Assembly: GCF_006442545.2 (NCBI RefSeq)
Contig: NZ_CP083952.1
Coordinates: forward strand, 3,945,501-4,009,500
Origin: Mesorhizobium sp. B2-1-8
Lineage (GTDB): Bacteria > Pseudomonadota > Alphaproteobacteria > Rhizobiales > Rhizobiaceae
DNA length: 64,000 nt
Direction of reading: 5' to 3'
The position numbers and the translations under genes are program-made. The notes under the pieces are model-generated. The model was not told where the DNA came from and ran no database searches. It saw nothing but the letters and a program-made list of their open reading frames with translations. Positions 40,419 to 48,087 of this stretch are shown piece after piece (position 1 is the first letter of the stretch; every line of letters starts with the position of its first letter).

Positions 40419-40808
40419 ATGAACAACCTTTCCATCCGGCGAATGTTCGCGTGCTCGGCGCTTGCCGCACTGATGATTCTCACCTCGGCTGCGACCTCGG
40501 CCGACGCCGCCGGTGCGCTGCATCGGATCGGCGCGGTCACATGGCAGCCGAAGCGCTATATTGGTCAGGAACTGGAACTTATGGGCTTTCCGCTCGCGCG
40601 ACATTCCGACTACGTGCTGTTCTCGGACGAGGCGCACGGTCGGATCTCGGCGCATGATCTGCCAGTTGTCGGATCGGGCATTGCCGGTCTGGAATTGCAT
40701 CGGCGGTATCGAATCCGCGGCAATTTCGTCCGTGGTGGCCTCAAGGCCAGCAACGGCAGCCAGTATCATCTGGAACTGACGGCGCCTCCGTACCTCACCG
40801 ACCGCTAA
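40419..40808 (+). CDS. Small secreted hypothetical protein
   Basis: The 129-aa protein has a signal peptide (MFACSALAALMILTSAATSADA) and a compact ~95-residue domain beginning LHRIGAVTWQPKRYIGQELE, with RRYRIRGNFVRGG. The pattern suggests a small OB-like beta barrel, but I do not recognise the family. The start is one base after the propeller stop, so the two are co-translated and likely work together outside the cytoplasm. Confidence 0.7.
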   Translation: MNNLSIRRMFACSALAALMILTSAATSADAAGALHRIGAVTWQPKRYIGQELELMGFPLARHSDYVLFSDEAHGRISAHDLPVVGSGIAGLELHRRYRIRGNFVRGGLKASNGSQYHLELTAPPYLTDR

Positions 40809-41022
40809 GAGCCTGCCGTGGCGCTGATGAAGTCAAGTTTGCTGGGTGCTCCGGTTTATCTGTCAAACGGCTTCCAAAACCCCCGACGCGCGGACTGGTT
40901 TGGCTCTGTCATTTTCTGAAATTCTGAGAGTATTTCCGGGAAATTCTGCGCAGGATCGGACCACCCGCGCATTTTTCCAAAAATCGGGTGAGATAGCCGG
41001 TCGCCATTTGACTAATACCTCT

Positions 41023-41574
41023 TTACAATATGCCGGTGATCAAACGGTCGGCCCGCGTGTTCTGCCTGTAGGCCGCGCGCACCAGCGTAGCCGCCATGAT
41101 TGCAGAGACGGCCCCGCCGAGAATGTCGCTGACATAGTGCGTTCCCAAATAAACGCGTGACAGCACGACCAGCAATGCGGCCGCCAGAAATGCGAGCCCG
41201 CGGCGATGCAAGCCGTGCACCAGAAACGCCGCCGCGATGGCAAAGCTCGCGGTGGCATGGTCGGACGGGAATGAGAAATCTACGGTCCGCCCGATAATCA
41301 GATGCGTGACATGAGCGTCGTAGGGACGCACCCGCTGTACGAACAGCAACACCAGCTGATTGATTCCGAGACCAAGCAAGAACGACAGGCCGGCTGCCAC
41401 TACCACATGGCGCATGGTCCGGTCCGGCTGGGGCGGCCACCATTGCAAGGCGACTGCCAGTACCATGAGCGGAACGCCGAGTGTCGATATCCAGACCATG
41501 ATGAAATCGACTGCGGGAGCATGTCCCGCCCAATTGTTGATCCAGGCGGTCACTGCGGCATCGATTTGGTACAT
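41023..41574 (-). CDS. PAP2-family membrane phosphatase
   Basis: The 183-aa membrane protein has about five helices and the three phosphatase motifs: VQRVRPYD (KX6RP-like), FSFPSDHATASFA (PSGH-like) and SRVYLGTHYVSDILGG (SRX5HX3D). It would hydrolyse lipid pyrophosphates such as undecaprenyl-PP. It is co-directional with the two glycosyltransferase genes upstream, which fits lipid-carrier recycling. Confidence 0.88.
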   Translation of the reverse strand: MYQIDAAVTAWINNWAGHAPAVDFIMVWISTLGVPLMVLAVALQWWPPQPDRTMRHVVVAAGLSFLLGLGINQLVLLFVQRVRPYDAHVTHLIIGRTVDFSFPSDHATASFAIAAAFLVHGLHRRGLAFLAAALLVVLSRVYLGTHYVSDILGGAVSAIMAATLVRAAYRQNTRADRLITGIL

Positions 41575-41613
41575 TTGGGGATTTCCGTCTGTTTTCGGGC
41601 TCGTTTCGGGCGA

Positions 41614-42774
41614 TCAACGCACGCGCCAGGTGATGGCGGAGTTGGTGATATAGTTCCAAGCCGAGCCGACGGCGGCGGCGGCAAGCCCGGCCGCCCACCA
41701 CCGCGACGGACTGGTGTAAAGAAGCGTCGACACGCCGACGCCCGCCACCACACCAAAACTGCACAACGCCGCGAACATCGCGAATCCGGTGACGAAGCGC
41801 CAGCCGTGCCGGCGCCGGTCGCGATAGGTGAATGTGTTGTTCAGCGTGTAGTTGAACGCCATGGCCGTGAACATGGCCGCGGTCTGGGCTACCGCGAAAG
41901 GCAGGCCATGGGCCAGCAGCGTATGCAGCACGCCGAGGTGGACCACGACACCGGCCGAGCCGACAAGACCGAAGGCGAGAAACCTCGTCGAGATCAGATC
42001 GCCCGATGCCTTGGCGACCAGCAGCCCCAGATATTCAAGCACAATCAGGGAATCGAGCTTGCTTTGTCCATGCAGGCGCGGACCGAACACATAGGGGATT
42101 TCCCGGATGCGAAGCGGCGTCGGCGACGATGCGGCAATGTCCAGCAGGATCTTGAAGCCTTGCCGCGACAGGCGCGGCGCAACCGCATCGACGATGTCAC
42201 GCCGCACCATGAAGAAGCCGCTCATTGGATCGCTGAGCGGAACCCTCAGCAACAGCCGCGCGAGATGCGTCGCCAGCCGGCTGCCGCCCGAACGCAGCCG
42301 GCTCAGTCCGCTGTTAGCATCGCCATCGTCTCCGTAACGACTGGCCACCACCAGGTCGGCGCCGCCGCCTCGCATCGTTTCGAACATCGCGGCAAGGCAT
42401 GTTTCGTCGTGCTGGAGATCGCCGTCCATGACCGCGACGATGGGCGCCGAGCTGGACAGGACGCCCTCGAGGCATGCCCCGGCGAGGCCGCGGCGGGCGA
42501 TGCGCCTTATGCCGCGAACCTGATAATCATGGCTGGCGATGTCGCGGACAGCCGCAATCGTCCCGTCTTTTGAATCGTCATCGACAAAGACCACTTCCCA
42601 GTTGATCCCGAGCAGCGACTTGTGCAGCCGCGCAACCAGCAGATCGATGTTGGCGCGCTCGTTCAGCGTTGGGACGACGACCGTGAGTTCCGCCCCGCGG
42701 CGTTGCAGCGATGCACCGCTGCTTGTATCCGCCGCCAGTTCGACGTCTGGCACTGGGTATGTCGCCTGGTTCAA
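41614..42774 (-). CDS. GT2 glycosyltransferase fused to GtrA-like membrane domain
   Basis: The 386-aa protein has an N-terminal dolichol-phosphate-mannose-synthase-like GT2 domain (TVVVPTLNERANIDLLV, VVFVDDDSKDGT, APIVAVMDGDLQHDE with the DxD-type QHDE). The C-terminal GtrA domain has four helices (residues ~260-386: FGLVGSAGVVVHLGVLH, AMAFNYTLNNTFTYRDRR). It probably loads a sugar on undecaprenyl phosphate and flips it for the GT39 enzyme encoded upstream. It overlaps the GT39 gene by 4 bases. Confidence 0.9.
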   Translation of the reverse strand: MNQATYPVPDVELAADTSSGASLQRRGAELTVVVPTLNERANIDLLVARLHKSLLGINWEVVFVDDDSKDGTIAAVRDIASHDYQVRGIRRIARRGLAGACLEGVLSSSAPIVAVMDGDLQHDETCLAAMFETMRGGGADLVVASRYGDDGDANSGLSRLRSGGSRLATHLARLLLRVPLSDPMSGFFMVRRDIVDAVAPRLSRQGFKILLDIAASSPTPLRIREIPYVFGPRLHGQSKLDSLIVLEYLGLLVAKASGDLISTRFLAFGLVGSAGVVVHLGVLHTLLAHGLPFAVAQTAAMFTAMAFNYTLNNTFTYRDRRRHGWRFVTGFAMFAALCSFGVVAGVGVSTLLYTSPSRWWAAGLAAAAVGSAWNYITNSAITWRVR

Positions 42775-44399
42775 GGACGCGGTCCGCCATCGTTTGCTTG
42801 GCCGTCGCCCGGCAAGTGTGCTTGCGATGCCACAATGCGGTTGACCGGCAGGATCAGGATTTCGAAGACGGGAAACCCGGCGATGCGCTGTACCAGGCGC
42901 CGGGGCGGGCCATCGACGACGTATCGTCCGTCAAGGCCGTCGCGATACTCCTTCTCGCGAGCCGCTTCCTTGCCGAAGTCCAGGGCGCCGACGAAGAAGC
43001 CCGCGCTTCGCGTCTTCAAGCGCCCGTCGTCCATGAACTGGAAATGGCGCGGGTCGCCCGGCAGCACCTCTATCGGTACGTCCGGTCCAAGGGCGTCGGC
43101 GGCCCGCGCCGCCTGCATCCAGTTCGATGCGACCACATAGGCGTTGGCGCCGCTGAGATCGCTGCCCTGCGGCTCACTGGTCAACGCAGACCAATCGACG
43201 AGTTGCCAATTGACGTCGAATTTCGGCGCTCGTTCATAAAACGCCCGCGTGAAGGCGCCGGTCCGGACCTGCACCGCAAACCCCATCGCCAGCAGCGGAA
43301 CGACGATGGCGGCGATAGTGAAGGACAGCCGCAGCAATCCAGGTCGGCGTTCGGCAAGACGGCTGCACCATTGACCGAAAAGCGGAAAGGCGAACAGGAA
43401 GCCGCTCATCGACCAGTGCGGCAGGGAATGGGCGCTGAACAGGGCGACCAAGTCGAAGAACGCCACCGGCAGCGCCGCGATGGTCACGAAGAACCGATCG
43501 GCCACCGAACCGCTGCGGGCTGCGCCCCACATGCACGCCATGGCCAGAAGCCAGGTCGGCGGCCACAAATAGCCAGCCTGGCCCAGCAACGTGATGGCAA
43601 GATTTCCAGGATGCAGGGCATGGCCATCCTCGGCAAGGCCGCGGCCGGACTGGAAGGCAAACGAGATCCAGCCATGGTCCATATTCCAGATGATGACGGG
43701 CAGCAGGCCAAGCGTTGCGATGGCGCCGGCAATCCAGGGGCCTGGCGTTCGCAGTTCGGCCCGGCCGGACTGCGTCGACACCAAGACAAGCAGGGCCGAG
43801 ATGCCAAACAGCCCGGCCTGGTACTTCGACATCAGCGCCACACCGAAAGCGACGCCGACGATGATCCAGCGGAGCAAAGCGAAGCGTGGCCGTTCGCCCA
43901 GAACCATGGGCATGGCGGCACAGGCGCTGGCCAGAAGAAAGAAATCGAGTGGCCCGTCGGGCACCACGAAATGCCCTGCCGAAATAAGAAAGAACGGCGC
44001 AACGGTGAACCAGGCCGCGGCCCAGAATGCGGCAACCTTGCCGTAGGCATGGCGCGTCACTTCGAAAAGCAGCAACGTCGAGAGCGAGCCGAGCAACACA
44101 TAAGGCAGCCGAGCGGCCAGCCGGCATTCACAGCCGAAAACATCCGCCATCAGACGGGCCAGCGCGAAACCCAGTGGCGGGTGGTCGAAATATGAAAGCG
44201 AATGGCTGCGCGACACCACGACTGCGTAGGCCTCGTCGATCGACAGCGGAATGACCGAGGCAAGTCCAATCCGGAGCACCAGAAATGCGACGACCACGAC
44301 AATCAGCTGGAAAACAGGGGAAGCAGGAGTGCCTTTGGCCAGGCTTGCAACGCGCGGCCTGGCAGCACCGGTATCGTCCCAGAACTGATCCAACAGCAT
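42771..44399 (-). CDS. GT39/ArnT-like membrane glycosyltransferase
   Basis: The 542-aa protein has about 11 membrane helices. The PMT_2/ArnT signature at the first loop is SIDEAYAVVVSRSHSLSYFDHPPLGF (Asp-Glu active-site acids, then YFDHPPL). It transfers a sugar from a polyprenyl-phosphate donor to lipid A or another envelope acceptor. I place the start at ATG 44399, which follows the stop of the 49-aa membrane ORF by 4 bases. The longer frame to 44450 would run through that ORF. Confidence 0.88.
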   Translation of the reverse strand: MLLDQFWDDTGAARPRVASLAKGTPASPVFQLIVVVVAFLVLRIGLASVIPLSIDEAYAVVVSRSHSLSYFDHPPLGFALARLMADVFGCECRLAARLPYVLLGSLSTLLLFEVTRHAYGKVAAFWAAAWFTVAPFFLISAGHFVVPDGPLDFFLLASACAAMPMVLGERPRFALLRWIIVGVAFGVALMSKYQAGLFGISALLVLVSTQSGRAELRTPGPWIAGAIATLGLLPVIIWNMDHGWISFAFQSGRGLAEDGHALHPGNLAITLLGQAGYLWPPTWLLAMACMWGAARSGSVADRFFVTIAALPVAFFDLVALFSAHSLPHWSMSGFLFAFPLFGQWCSRLAERRPGLLRLSFTIAAIVVPLLAMGFAVQVRTGAFTRAFYERAPKFDVNWQLVDWSALTSEPQGSDLSGANAYVVASNWMQAARAADALGPDVPIEVLPGDPRHFQFMDDGRLKTRSAGFFVGALDFGKEAAREKEYRDGLDGRYVVDGPPRRLVQRIAGFPVFEILILPVNRIVASQAHLPGDGQANDGGPRP

Positions 44400-44403
44400 T
44401 GGG

Positions 44404-44553
44404 TTACCAGACCCAAAGCACGTAAGAACGTTCGTCCGCGAGCGGTCCATGGCCGGGCATGACGATCAACAGGCAGACAATGGCGAGAAGAGCCACGGTC
44501 GTGGCGATCCGGATCCACTTGCCCGATAGGGTGGAGTAACCGCGGTCCAGCAT
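44404..44553 (-). CDS. Small single-pass membrane protein (49 aa) upstream of GT39
   Basis: It reads MLDRGYSTLSGKWIRIATTV, then ALLAIVCLLIVMPGHGPLAD, ending ERSYVLWVW. It has one hydrophobic helix with a basic N-terminal flank. The stop is 4 bases before the GT39 ATG, the spacing expected for translational coupling. The composition is gene-like. A regulatory or scaffold role for the glycosyltransferase is a guess. Confidence 0.6.
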   Translation of the reverse strand: MLDRGYSTLSGKWIRIATTVALLAIVCLLIVMPGHGPLADERSYVLWVW

Positions 44554-44619
44554 CTTTGGACGTCACCCCTCGAACTCGCCAGCTTATGGACACGTAGCCG
44601 CTGCGGTTCGTCGGCGACT

Positions 44620-44775
44620 ATGTCCGATCAAACATACGGGAGCGTTGCCGGGGTATTACAAATCCGTAAGGCCCGTTTGCCTGCATGCACAAGGCTCGCA
44701 CAAGCGCTGAGAGCAACAATCCGCCATCGTGTTGGGCAACGGAGTCGAGGCCGGGACGGCCGCACCACCGCGTGA
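44620..44775 (+). CDS. Candidate 51-aa peptide ORF overlapping the ATP-grasp gene start
   Basis: The frame begins MSDQTYGSVAGVLQI and ends RGRDGRTTA. Its TGA overlaps the GTG at 44772 (GTGA). The peptide is Arg-rich in its second half and has one Cys. There is no convincing ribosome site, so it may be chance. It is listed because a precursor or leader peptide would be expected beside an ATP-grasp/peptidase gene. Confidence 0.25.
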   Translation: MSDQTYGSVAGVLQIRKARLPACTRLAQALRATIRHRVGQRSRGRDGRTTA

Positions 44776-46502
44776 CGGAAGGGCTTGAGACTTTGAAAAG
44801 CGCGGTAGCCAAGGCACTGATGTCGGAAAATTCGAACCTCATCTTGGGTAAGGCCCCCATAGTCCGCGCCGTCTTTGAAGGAAGGGATATTTCCCCAATA
44901 TGGGACGGGCTGTTCGCGCGCGTTTCTGCTGATCTCAACGATGCCGCCGCGTTCCTGGACGTATCGATCCTTCTCCACGCAATCGGAGAGGAAGACAAGG
45001 CTGTCATCAGCCAGAAGGCCGCGCTCGAGATCAGTCGACAATACCGGATACGCAACGGACAAGGCACAGGACCGAACGTCCTTGTTTTCGTGACGGCCGG
45101 CGACTTCATGGCGAACACGCCGATTGAATTTCTGCTGGAGGGCTCCGACGCGAACCTGCTGCTCCACTACGTCGACGCTGACACGGCGGACCTGAACGAT
45201 GTTCCCGAGCACGACGTCGCCTTCGTGGCCGTCGGAGAGTCCGCGGTAAATCTTCCAGTACTGGAAAACCTTCACCGGCTGCTGCGCGGCTGGTCCGGCC
45301 CCATAATGAACAACGCGCCACGTCTCATCATGGCCCTGTCCAGGGACGGGGTCGCGGAGGCGTTGAAGCATGAGCCTTCGATCCTTGCCCCGCCCGCAGC
45401 GCGCGCTGATCGGGCGCTGATCAAGAGGCTGGCTTCGGGGGAAATCGAGGTCGACGCAATCCTCGCGGCGGCCGCGTTTCCTGTGATTGTCCGCCCGGTC
45501 GGCACGCATGCCGGCAAGGGAATGGAGAAGATCTCCACGCGACCGGAACTCTCCGCCTATCTGAATTCGCAGAACGAGAGCGAATTCTACATCACGCCGT
45601 TCATCGACTACAGCGGGACGGACCGCAAATTCCGCAAGCAGCGCGTCGCGTTCATCAACGGGCGGCCCTATGCCAGCCATCTCGCGGTCTCCGAGCATTG
45701 GATGGTTCACTACCTCAACGCCGGCATGACTCAGCACGAAGACAGGCGCGCCGAGGAAGCGTTGTGGATGGCAAACTTCGACAACGATTTCGCGGTACGT
45801 CACGCTCGTGCATTCGATGCTCTTCATCGACGTCTCGGGCTGGACTACTTCGCCATCGATTGCGCCGAACTCGCAGATGGCCGTCTGCTGGTGTTCGAAG
45901 CCGATGTCGCGATGATCGTTCATTCCATGGATTGGGAGAGCATCTTCCCCTACAAGAAAAGCGCCATGCGCAAGCTCTTCGCGGCATTCGAAGGCGCACT
46001 GGCACGGCGCGTGGCGCGGACGACGTCCACGCCAGCGATCGAATGCGCCCATACGGGAAAACCTGCGATCTATCAGAGAACTGATGACGACTGCCTGGTC
46101 TGTGTCCTGGCGATGCTCACGGGCCGAACCTACGAACAAGTCGAGGAAATCGCACGAAGCTGCGATCCCGCATACCCGCTCGGCGGACCGATGAGCCATT
46201 CCATCATGCGGGGCGTGGCCAACAAGTGCGGTTTCGTTCTTCTGAGCAGTATCTACATGCTCTGGGCCAAACCCGCGATCATAGGCGTGGTTTCACCGAC
46301 CGTTCCAAACACCGGCCATGCCGTTTTTTGGGACGGCGAGAAGATCATCGACCCGGGTTTTTGCGAACGCGTCGATCGATCCTATGTCGACCGATGCGGG
46401 TTGGAGTTCACTCAGCGGGCGAGCGATCTCGAACCGTTGATCAGTCATGACGCCAAGATCTCTTACCTGGCCGGTGCCGTGGCGGTCAGTGAACCGCTTT
46501 AA
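44772..46502 (+). CDS. ATP-grasp ligase fused to a C39/papain-like cysteine peptidase domain
   Basis: The 576-aa protein has four parts. Residues ~1-80 are helical (TPR-like). Residues ~90-200 look like a pre-ATP-grasp Rossmann segment (NVLVFVTAGDFMANTPIEFLL). Residues ~210-410 look like the ATP-grasp (PVIVRPVGTHAGKGMEKI, FYITPFIDYSG, LDYFAIDCAEL, LLVFEADVAMIVH). Residues ~430-560 resemble a C39-like domain with Cys441 (DDDCLVCVLAML), His516 (NTGHAVFWDG) and Asp527 (KIIDPGF). I infer amide-bond formation plus peptide cleavage or acyl transfer. GTG 44772 is a choice among ATG 44685, GTG 44772 and ATG 44820 (AAGG upstream of the last). Two PLP-enzyme genes follow. Confidence 0.75.
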   Translation: MTEGLETLKSAVAKALMSENSNLILGKAPIVRAVFEGRDISPIWDGLFARVSADLNDAAAFLDVSILLHAIGEEDKAVISQKAALEISRQYRIRNGQGTGPNVLVFVTAGDFMANTPIEFLLEGSDANLLLHYVDADTADLNDVPEHDVAFVAVGESAVNLPVLENLHRLLRGWSGPIMNNAPRLIMALSRDGVAEALKHEPSILAPPAARADRALIKRLASGEIEVDAILAAAAFPVIVRPVGTHAGKGMEKISTRPELSAYLNSQNESEFYITPFIDYSGTDRKFRKQRVAFINGRPYASHLAVSEHWMVHYLNAGMTQHEDRRAEEALWMANFDNDFAVRHARAFDALHRRLGLDYFAIDCAELADGRLLVFEADVAMIVHSMDWESIFPYKKSAMRKLFAAFEGALARRVARTTSTPAIECAHTGKPAIYQRTDDDCLVCVLAMLTGRTYEQVEEIARSCDPAYPLGGPMSHSIMRGVANKCGFVLLSSIYMLWAKPAIIGVVSPTVPNTGHAVFWDGEKIIDPGFCERVDRSYVDRCGLEFTQRASDLEPLISHDAKISYLAGAVAVSEPL

Positions 46503-46542
46503 CCGAAACCAGTTCGCCATCGCCCCGACTACGGAGAACGTC

Positions 46543-48087
46543 ATGCCTGCAATTCAGCTTGGTATCCCGCAGGTGCCGGCGAATCCGACCTCGGAAATGG
46601 GTGGGTGGGATCGCGAGCTCCATTCGCCGGCCTCCCTTTCATTCCTGCTCGGGACAGGTGGCGACAGGCGCATCTGGCTGGATGCAATCACACGGCGCAA
46701 TCGTTATGGAACGCGCACGACTTCGGCGGACGATGAGATCTCATTCTCGTCGACAACGGCCAGCAACGCCTCTCGGGAGGGGTTGATGGCGGCCGGGGTC
46801 GAGCTGCGACGCCTCATTGATATCGAGTCACGTTCGCCTGTCGCATCCGATCGATGGTTCGGTGACATTCGAGAGCGAATTGTTTCCGATCTTGGCTGTA
46901 CGGGAGCGCAAGTCATTCTCGCCGCTTCCGGGACGGATGCGGAGCTTCTCGCTCTCTGCACGATTGCAGGCCTCTCCAGGCGCCCCTTGACCAATTTGCT
47001 TGTTGCACCTGACGAAACAGGAAATGGGGTTCCACGGGCGGCGGCAGGGCGGCATTACTCGGATTTGACGGCACTCGGTAGCGCAGTCGAGACTGGTGCT
47101 CCCCTCGAAGGGCTGTTACCGGGCCGCATTGAAGTGCGCACGATTGCCATCCGCGACGAGAAAGGCAAGCCTCGACATCAGCATGAAATCGATGCCGACA
47201 TCATCGCCATCGTCGAACTGGAGCTCAAGCTAGATCGAGATGTCCTTGTCCATGTGCTCGACACATCGAAAACCGGCTTGCCGGCCGTGACCCGACAAGC
47301 CGCGCGCCACGCCGCGGCTCTTGCCCCAGGTCGGGTGCGGGTTATCGTCGATGCCTGCCAGTTCCGTGGCTCAATTTCCCAACTGAAGCAGGATCTGGAA
47401 GACGGTTTCGTGGTGGCTGTGACGGGATCCAAGTTCATCGCCGGGCCTCCTTTTTCCGGCGCACTTCTCATCCCCGCGGGATTGGCCGGAGATATTGCGG
47501 CAGGGTCCGATATTCCGGCAGGCCTGGCGGAATATACCGCGGCTCAAGACTGGCCGGCGACCCTTCGCCAACGGATGACCTTCGCGTTCAAGTCGGAATT
47601 GAATCTGGGCCTGGGTTTACGGTGGGTCGCTGCGTTGGCTCATCTTGACCCCTATGCAGAGATCGATGAACCCCGGCAACACCTCGTCAAGGAACAGTTT
47701 GTTCGCCTGGTTCGCTCACGAACTGGCCCGCTTAGCGGTATTTCCCTGCATCAGGATGATGACGGCGACCATCTCGGCTCACGGGCAATGGTCCCGCTGA
47801 CCGTCACAAACAGCGCGGGCTCCTTCGCTTCGTTCGAGCAGTGCCAAACCATTCAGGTGCTGATGCGCGGTCTTAACGAGGGCCCGATCTGCCACGTCGG
47901 GCAAGCCGTGCGTGTCGGTCCGCGCACGGTGTTGCGCGTCGCGGCCTCCGCCCACGATGTGATCAGCGTCTCGAAGAGGATGTCGGCGGGCCAGTCGTTG
48001 CATCAGGCGTTCGGTCCGATCGAATCAAGGCTCGATGCATTCTTCGAGAAACTATCTGCTGTCCTCCGACATCCGCTGGATGCTTGA
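46543..48087 (+). CDS. Fold-type I PLP-dependent enzyme, function unknown
   Basis: The 514-aa protein starts at ATG 46543 behind GGAG at 6 bases. It has the class V aminotransferase/desulfurase architecture: ASGTDAELLALCTIAGL (phosphate-binding Gly-Thr), VIVDACQFRGS with the PLP Asp270, and AVTGSKFIAGPPFSGALLIP with the Schiff-base Lys297. It is longer than most class V enzymes (~400 aa), with an N-terminal ~110-residue extension. I cannot name the substrate; lyase, decarboxylase, desulfurase and transaminase are all possible. It is 40 bases after the ATP-grasp gene and its stop overlaps the next start. Confidence 0.72.
   Translation: MPAIQLGIPQVPANPTSEMGGWDRELHSPASLSFLLGTGGDRRIWLDAITRRNRYGTRTTSADDEISFSSTTASNASREGLMAAGVELRRLIDIESRSPVASDRWFGDIRERIVSDLGCTGAQVILAASGTDAELLALCTIAGLSRRPLTNLLVAPDETGNGVPRAAAGRHYSDLTALGSAVETGAPLEGLLPGRIEVRTIAIRDEKGKPRHQHEIDADIIAIVELELKLDRDVLVHVLDTSKTGLPAVTRQAARHAAALAPGRVRVIVDACQFRGSISQLKQDLEDGFVVAVTGSKFIAGPPFSGALLIPAGLAGDIAAGSDIPAGLAEYTAAQDWPATLRQRMTFAFKSELNLGLGLRWVAALAHLDPYAEIDEPRQHLVKEQFVRLVRSRTGPLSGISLHQDDDGDHLGSRAMVPLTVTNSAGSFASFEQCQTIQVLMRGLNEGPICHVGQAVRVGPRTVLRVAASAHDVISVSKRMSAGQSLHQAFGPIESRLDAFFEKLSAVLRHPLDA

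Noticed and set aside
44628..46199. Long minus-strand frame opposite the ATP-grasp gene
   Set aside because: Composition and codon periodicity favour the + strand gene, which has recognisable ATP-grasp and cysteine-peptidase motifs.
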